This document shows, in pieces, positions 59,912 through 64,000 of a DNA stretch of 64,000 nucleotides. The translations under genes were made by a program, and so were the position numbers. Source of the DNA: Flagellimonas hymeniacidonis (GTDB lineage: Bacteria > Bacteroidota > Bacteroidia > Flavobacteriales > Flavobacteriaceae). Under the pieces are notes generated by a model. That model was not told the origin of the DNA. It did not search any database and saw only the letters and a program-made list of their open reading frames with translations. The DNA lies in NCBI RefSeq assembly GCF_008040165.1, contig NZ_VRUR01000001.1, forward strand, positions 825,349-889,348. Direction: 5' to 3'. Within the stretch, counting starts at the first letter, position 1, and every line of letters begins with the position of its first letter.

Positions 59912-60628
59912 ATGCGATATATCATTCTGATTTCTGTTTTTTTTATAAGTAATGTATTCCATGGGCAAAAAATTACCGCCGAAGAGCTTTTAGATAAGGC
60001 CATTCAATTTCATGACCCCAATAATCAATGGAAAACATTGGATGGTGCATTTAATGTGCTCATGAAGACACCCAAATCAAGTGACCGATTAAGCACTATT
60101 CAGATTAACATCCCAAAGCAATATTTTAGTTTAGAGGTGAAGAAGGATGATGCTTCCTATACCTATACTTTTAACAAAGAAGTATGCACGACCAGCTTAA
60201 ATGGCTCTTCTGAAGTTAGTGATAAAGACAGGGAAACCTATAGACTGACTTGTGAACGAGGGGGCATGATGAAAAATTACTATACCTATTTGTATGGTCT
60301 CCCCATGAAAATTAAAGATCCTGGTACCATTTTACATGATGAGGTTCGAACCAAAACATTTAAAGGAAAAGAATATTTGGTCCTCAAGGTAAATTATGAG
60401 GAACGTGTGGGCAAAGATGTTTGGTATTTTTACTTTGACCCCAATACCTATGCTATGGAAGTGTATCAATTTTACCATGATGAAAGTAAAAATGATGGGG
60501 AATATATTCTTCTAGAAGGTTTAGAGGAGGTTGAGGGCATTAAAATGCCAAAAACTAGAGCATGGTACTATAACAAAGACGATAAATATTTAGGAACAGA
60601 TATTCTTAGTCAAGCAGGCGCGGAGTAA
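59912..60628 (+). CDS. exported DUF6503 family protein
   Basis: A 238-residue protein with a signal peptide (MRYIILISVFFISNVFHGQ), then ITAEELLDKAIQFHDPNNQW, the opening of DUF6503, and a beta-rich domain resembling the LolA/lipoprotein-sorting fold (LVLKVNYEERVGKDVWYFYF). Unknown function. It starts 17 bp after the PiT gene and so may share its control, although the family is not known to act in phosphate uptake. Converges with nadD. Confidence 0.8.
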   Translation: MRYIILISVFFISNVFHGQKITAEELLDKAIQFHDPNNQWKTLDGAFNVLMKTPKSSDRLSTIQINIPKQYFSLEVKKDDASYTYTFNKEVCTTSLNGSSEVSDKDRETYRLTCERGGMMKNYYTYLYGLPMKIKDPGTILHDEVRTKTFKGKEYLVLKVNYEERVGKDVWYFYFDPNTYAMEVYQFYHDESKNDGEYILLEGLEEVEGIKMPKTRAWYYNKDDKYLGTDILSQAGAE

Positions 60629-60632
60629 TTCC

Positions 60633-61217
60633 CTATCTATAAAAATTCATTTCATCCATATATTTCCAAACGGGAGCTGGAAGCAGTGGTTTAATATTCT
60701 TCCCTTCTTTATGTGCATTCCGAATAAAGGTGGATGAAATTTCCATAATAGGAGCATCTACTTTTATAATTTTCGGATGACCCACAAACTGATGCTCCAT
60801 TTTTCCTTTAGAAATTCTGGGGTATACGTATATGGCATGGTGTTCCAAAATGGACTCATAGTTTTTCCATTTATGAAAGCTTTTTAAATTGTCTTCTCCC
60901 ATGATAAGCGAAAAATCATGTTCCTTACCATATTGCTCTTCGAGTAGAAGTAGTGTATTGATAGTATAATTAGGCTGTGGTAAATCAAATTCTATTGTAC
61001 TGGGCTTAAGATTGGGATAATCCTGAACAGCTTCAAAAACCATCTGATACCGGTGATGGTTATCTAATAAAGAATGTTTTTTTTTAAAAGGACTTTGTGG
61101 GGTAATGATGAACCAAACCTCATCCAATGTAGAAAACTCCACCATATGGTTGGCTATTGCCAGATGACCAATATGGATAGGGTTAAACGTACCAAAGTAT
61201 AGCCCTACTTTTTTCAC
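60633..61217 (-). CDS. nadD: nicotinate-nucleotide adenylyltransferase
   Basis: A 194-residue enzyme from the GTG at 61215-61217, which gives MKKVGLYFGTFNPIHIGHLA. The nucleotidyl-transferase motifs are GTFNPIHIGH and ISSTFIRNAHKEGKN. An upstream ATG (61259) would add 14 residues, overlap gmk by 38 bp and does not resemble NadD, so I reject it. It adenylates nicotinate mononucleotide in NAD synthesis. It follows gmk by 4 bp in a yicC-gmk-nadD operon, a common order in Bacteroidota. Confidence 0.94.
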   Translation of the reverse strand: MKKVGLYFGTFNPIHIGHLAIANHMVEFSTLDEVWFIITPQSPFKKKHSLLDNHHRYQMVFEAVQDYPNLKPSTIEFDLPQPNYTINTLLLLEEQYGKEHDFSLIMGEDNLKSFHKWKNYESILEHHAIYVYPRISKGKMEHQFVGHPKIIKVDAPIMEISSTFIRNAHKEGKNIKPLLPAPVWKYMDEMNFYR

Positions 61218-61221
61218 CTTT

Positions 61222-61821
61222 CTATTCTTCTTCTGATTTGGGCATTTTTGCACCCACAAAATCAGCCACCAATTTATGGGACTCTTTTAGTGCCATGTCC
61301 AAATCATAGTTTTTGATAATTTCATCAAATTGAGGAGCGGTAGCAAGCTCTACAGAAGCTTTTGCAACCCTCATATTGATTTTATCATCACTTTCTGTAC
61401 TTCGCTTTTTAAGCCTGATTTTTAGCTCATCTACGCTAGGTGGCTTCACAAAAACGGCCAAGGTTTCCTTTGGAAATTTCTTTTTAATCCGAAGCCCGCC
61501 GACTACATCAATATCAAAAATTACATTTTTTCCTTCTGCCCATAAGCGTTCCACTTCACTTTTTAAAGTACCATAGAAATTATCCCTATATACCTCTTCC
61601 CACTCTAAAAAATCTTCAGCTTTAATGTGTTTTTTAAATTCAGAAATGGACATGAAGTAGTAATTGATCCCTTCTTTTTCTTTTCCTCTTCTAGGTCTGG
61701 AGGTTGCAGAAACCGAAAAAGCCAAATTAAGCTCAGGCTGTTCCAACAAATACCTTACAATTGTAGTCTTACCACTACCGGAAGGTGCCGAAAAGATAAT
61801 GAGCTTTCCTCCTTCCTTCAT
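61222..61821 (-). CDS. gmk: guanylate kinase
   Basis: A 199-residue kinase with P-loop SAPSGSGKTTIVRYL (residue about 10), GMP-binding SATSRPRRGKEKEGINYYFM (from about residue 38) and EVYRDNFYGTLKSEVE. It phosphorylates GMP to GDP. It overlaps yicC by 4 bp (ATGA). Confidence 0.97.
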   Translation of the reverse strand: MKEGGKLIIFSAPSGSGKTTIVRYLLEQPELNLAFSVSATSRPRRGKEKEGINYYFMSISEFKKHIKAEDFLEWEEVYRDNFYGTLKSEVERLWAEGKNVIFDIDVVGGLRIKKKFPKETLAVFVKPPSVDELKIRLKKRSTESDDKINMRVAKASVELATAPQFDEIIKNYDLDMALKESHKLVADFVGAKMPKSEEE

Positions 61822-62675
61822 AATACATTAAGCATTTGCTCCTTTATTTTTTCCAGCTCATCTTTCATTTGCACTACCAATTGTTGCATGGGTGCATAAT
61901 TTGCCTTGGAACCAATGGTATTGATCTCTCTACCAATTTCTTGAGCAATGAACCCAAGCTTTTTACCGTTGGAATCTTTGGATTTTAATGTTGTTTCAAA
62001 ATAGCTCAAATGATTGGCCAAACGAACTTTTTCTTCCGTGATATCGTATTTCTCTAAATAGTAGATCAATTCCTGTTCAAACCTATTGGCATCTACCTCT
62101 GTTTTTAAATCAGCTACCGCTTTTTCCAAACGTTCCCTAACGGTATCCAAACGTTCTGGATCGATTGCCTTTACCTCATCCAATAGTGTATTTAGATTCT
62201 TAAGCCGAGCTACAAAGTCTTTTTCCAAAACTTGACCTTCCTCATCTCGGAACTTGACAATTTCAGAAAGAGCCTGCTTCATAGCCCCTTTTATAGCTTG
62301 GTATTCCTCTTCATCTATATCTCCTCTCTCGGTTTTCATGGTATCTGGCATACGCAGTGCCATTTCAAGCAATTTAAGCTCATCACCTTCTGTAATATTG
62401 GCCAATTGTTGCATATACTTTCTAACCACTCCTTGGTTTACCTCGGCTGTTGTTTCCTCACCAGTGATTTCAAGGTATAGTCCAAAATCTACCTTTCCAC
62501 GAATCAACACATCGGCAATCATTTTTCGCAATTCCAACTCCTTCTCTCTATAGGATTGTGGAATTCTAGCATTGATATCAAGGTTTTTGCTGTTGAGCGA
62601 TTTAAGCTCTATGGATATTTTCTTGGAAGGAAGTTGCACTACATGCTTTCCAAATCCGGTCATGGATTGAATCAT
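61818..62675 (-). CDS. YicC family endoribonuclease-like protein
   Basis: A 285-residue protein with both halves of the YicC family: N-terminal MIQSMTGFGKHVVQLPSKKI and LNSKNLDINARIP, C-terminal (DUF1732) LIYYLEKYDITEEKVRLANH, KKLGFIAQEIGREINTIGSK and QLVVQMKDELEKIKEQ. E. coli YicC is reported to be an endoribonuclease (and an adaptor for degradation of a small RNA). First gene of the operon with gmk and nadD. Confidence 0.95.
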   Translation of the reverse strand: MIQSMTGFGKHVVQLPSKKISIELKSLNSKNLDINARIPQSYREKELELRKMIADVLIRGKVDFGLYLEITGEETTAEVNQGVVRKYMQQLANITEGDELKLLEMALRMPDTMKTERGDIDEEEYQAIKGAMKQALSEIVKFRDEEGQVLEKDFVARLKNLNTLLDEVKAIDPERLDTVRERLEKAVADLKTEVDANRFEQELIYYLEKYDITEEKVRLANHLSYFETTLKSKDSNGKKLGFIAQEIGREINTIGSKANYAPMQQLVVQMKDELEKIKEQMLNVL

Positions 62676-62695
62676 ACAAAATGATTAAATTTTGG

Positions 62696-62703
62696 CAAAG
62701 GTA
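62696..62703 (-). promoter_or_regulatory. -7 promoter element of the yicC-gmk-nadD operon
   Basis: The minus strand reads TACCTTTG, a complete TAnnTTTG, 20 bp before the ATG at 62675. No -33 TTG at normal distance. Confidence 0.5.
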
Positions 62704-62767
62704 ACCAAAATAGTTGCTAGACTACGTACACAAAGACCTTACAAGTTAGCAAGCTTTTAAAACGAAC

Positions 62768-63520
62768 TTAGTTTAGTTCCCTTACCCAAATATTACGGTA
62801 ACTCACCCTACTATTATCTCTATGATCTTGTAATACAATTGGGGCTTTTCCGTGTGCTTCGTACTTTGGCCAACCAATGTATTTAATGGTCCCTTCTATA
62901 ATGGTGTGGTCTTGAATCAACACACCGTTATGCAAAACTGTAACCGTTGCCGGTTGTACAATATTGCCTCCCCTACTAAATTCTGGAGCGTGAAAGATAA
63001 TATCGTAGGTATTCCATTCCCCAGTAGGGACAGATGCCATAGCTAAAGGAACAGTTTGCTTATAAACTGAGCCTACCTGACCATTGGTATAGGTTGGGTT
63101 ATCGTTATTGTCCAGCACCTGAATCTCATAGCGCTGCTGAATAAAAACGCCGCTATTAGCCCTGTTCTGACCTTCTCGTTGCACCTCAGCAGGCGATTTC
63201 CATTCTATATGAAGTTGCATGCTTCCAAAGTTCTTTTTGGTCTGAATGTTTCCGGTCTTATCCTTAACTGTCATACTTCCATCTTCGTTTAAGTGCCACT
63301 TTACATCTGTACTATCCGCACTACTTACCCAATGGTTAAAATCCTTGCCATTAAATAATACAAGGGCATCGCTAGGAGGGGCTCCATTCTTTCCCGGAAT
63401 AACCTTTGGAGGAACAGGTTCGTAAAACTCAGTAGCTTCTGGGGTGGTTGGCTCCTTCTCTTGTGAAAGTGCAAAAGTGGGTATCAAAACAATTGCTGCT
63501 AATAGAATATTGACTTTCAT
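62768..63520 (-). CDS. exported DUF1080 (3-keto-disaccharide hydrolase-type) protein
   Basis: A 250-residue protein with a signal peptide (MKVNILLAAIVLIPTFALSQ) and a concanavalin-like DUF1080 domain: LVLFNGKDFNHWVSS, GSMQLHIEWKSPAEVQREGQ, NSGVFIQQRYEIQVLDNNDN and IVLQDHRDNSRVSYRNIWVR. Proteins of this type bind or cleave sugars, including 3-keto-disaccharides. An ATG two codons earlier (63526) is possible. It begins within 8 bp of the end of the upstream DUF1080 gene, so the two are one transcript. Confidence 0.92.
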   Translation of the reverse strand: MKVNILLAAIVLIPTFALSQEKEPTTPEATEFYEPVPPKVIPGKNGAPPSDALVLFNGKDFNHWVSSADSTDVKWHLNEDGSMTVKDKTGNIQTKKNFGSMQLHIEWKSPAEVQREGQNRANSGVFIQQRYEIQVLDNNDNPTYTNGQVGSVYKQTVPLAMASVPTGEWNTYDIIFHAPEFSRGGNIVQPATVTVLHNGVLIQDHTIIEGTIKYIGWPKYEAHGKAPIVLQDHRDNSRVSYRNIWVRELN

Positions 63521-63527
63521 ATGCATC

Positions 63528-64000
63528 CTAAAGTTCTTTGATTTTAATATTTCTATACCCAATCACTATGGGTTCACCATGGTCTTGGAATGCAATTTTC
63601 CCTGTTTTAAACTTCCCGAAGGCTTCCCAAGTAGCAAATTTAGAATTGGCCACCATAGCGTCCCAAGCTTCTCCATTTACAGGAAATTCTACAATCTTAA
63701 CTCCGTTTAAAACCACGCTGCCTTCATTAGTTTCATGGTTAATCGATATTAAATAATGATTCCACTCTCCAACAGGTTTAACCACATTCTGAGACGGTGA
63801 TACCATATCATAAAGCGCTCCAGCTTGGTGACTTGTGCCGTTCTTTGCATCTGGATGATCTATATTGTCCAGCACTTGAATCTCGGGCCCTGTAGTATAA
63901 GGTTCTGGGTATTTGTCATCTTCAACCACTCCCCACATAATACCACTATTGGCTCCACTGGATACCATCCATTCCACTGAAAGCACAAAATTTGTGTATT
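63528..64000 (-). CDS. DUF1080 domain protein, 5' end beyond the window
   Basis: The frame remains open to the window edge, so at least 156 residues and a stop codon are visible and the start is missing. The segment holds the later half of a DUF1080 domain: NSGIMWGVVEDDKYP, GPEIQVLDNIDHPDAKNG, HQAGALYDMVSPSQ and KIAFQDHGEPIVIGYRNIKI. It is a diverged tandem relative of the gene behind it; the two may act on different linkages of the same saccharide (inference). Confidence 0.92.
   Translation of the reverse strand, partial: YTNFVLSVEWMVSSGANSGIMWGVVEDDKYPEPYTTGPEIQVLDNIDHPDAKNGTSHQAGALYDMVSPSQNVVKPVGEWNHYLISINHETNEGSVVLNGVKIVEFPVNGEAWDAMVANSKFATWEAFGKFKTGKIAFQDHGEPIVIGYRNIKIKEL

Overview
The window is a 64-kb piece of a low-GC Bacteroidota chromosome, almost certainly from a marine member of the Flavobacteriaceae. 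I cannot fix the genus. The signs are: many promoters of the Bacteroidota type (-7 element TAnnTTTG, sometimes with a TTG or TTTG at -33) and few Shine-Dalgarno sequences; TonB-dependent receptor, DUF4097, DUF6090, DUF3078, DUF1080 and DUF2141 genes; carotenoid genes; Feo iron uptake with a Cys-rich partner; and an Fe/Mn-type DtxR regulator. There is no insertion sequence, prophage, CRISPR array or other clear foreign island. It reads as ordinary chromosome carrying several compact regulatory modules.

Layout: 0-6.2 kb is a persulfide/sulfur cluster on the minus strand (Crp-type regulator, SulP transporter, CstB-like persulfide dioxygenase-rhodanese, two more rhodaneses, HMA protein), with a partial DUF2892 gene and a sterol-desaturase-like gene at the left edge. 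6.3-9.9 kb holds a sugar dehydrogenase, tRNA-Asn, the site-2 protease RseP and a SCO protein. 10-12.6 kb is feoA-feoB plus a 49-residue Cys-rich partner. 12.7-16.1 kb is an ECF sigma factor, an anti-sigma factor carrying HEAT repeats, two DUF4097 proteins and an NTF2-like lipoprotein. 16-27 kb has small envelope proteins, an S9 peptidase divergent from an AraC regulator, an alpha/beta-hydrolase-like lipoprotein, a serine hydrolase, DUF6090, SDR and DUF4386 genes.

27.3-31.7 kb is a metal module: a ZIP transporter and a DtxR/MntR-type regulator, divergent from a TonB receptor across an intergenic region with two palindromes placed on the promoters. 31.7-36.2 kb carries DinB, a beta-propeller/PHP metallohydrolase and a second alpha/beta hydrolase. 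36.3-38.4 kb holds lycopene cyclase facing a polyprenyl diphosphate synthase. 38.6-46.4 kb has a sigma factor with a small membrane protein, then a TetR-controlled tripartite RND efflux operon. 46.5-55.9 kb is mainly housekeeping (aspS, cold shock protein, tadA, dxs, dgt) plus a ClC protein that lacks the gating glutamate.

56-60.6 kb is a phosphate-uptake unit (porin, PiT transporter, DUF6503), preceded by a structured 330-bp region with long inverted repeats and 11-bp phased ACATTAA repeats. 60.6-64 kb is nadD-gmk-yicC and two DUF1080 genes, the last cut by the window edge. The observations I rate highest are the phosphate-uptake leader and its phased repeats (a related array lies upstream of aspS), the ClC with channel-like substitutions, and the DtxR divergent operator. 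Several start codons are reassigned here because a promoter lies inside the longer reading frame.
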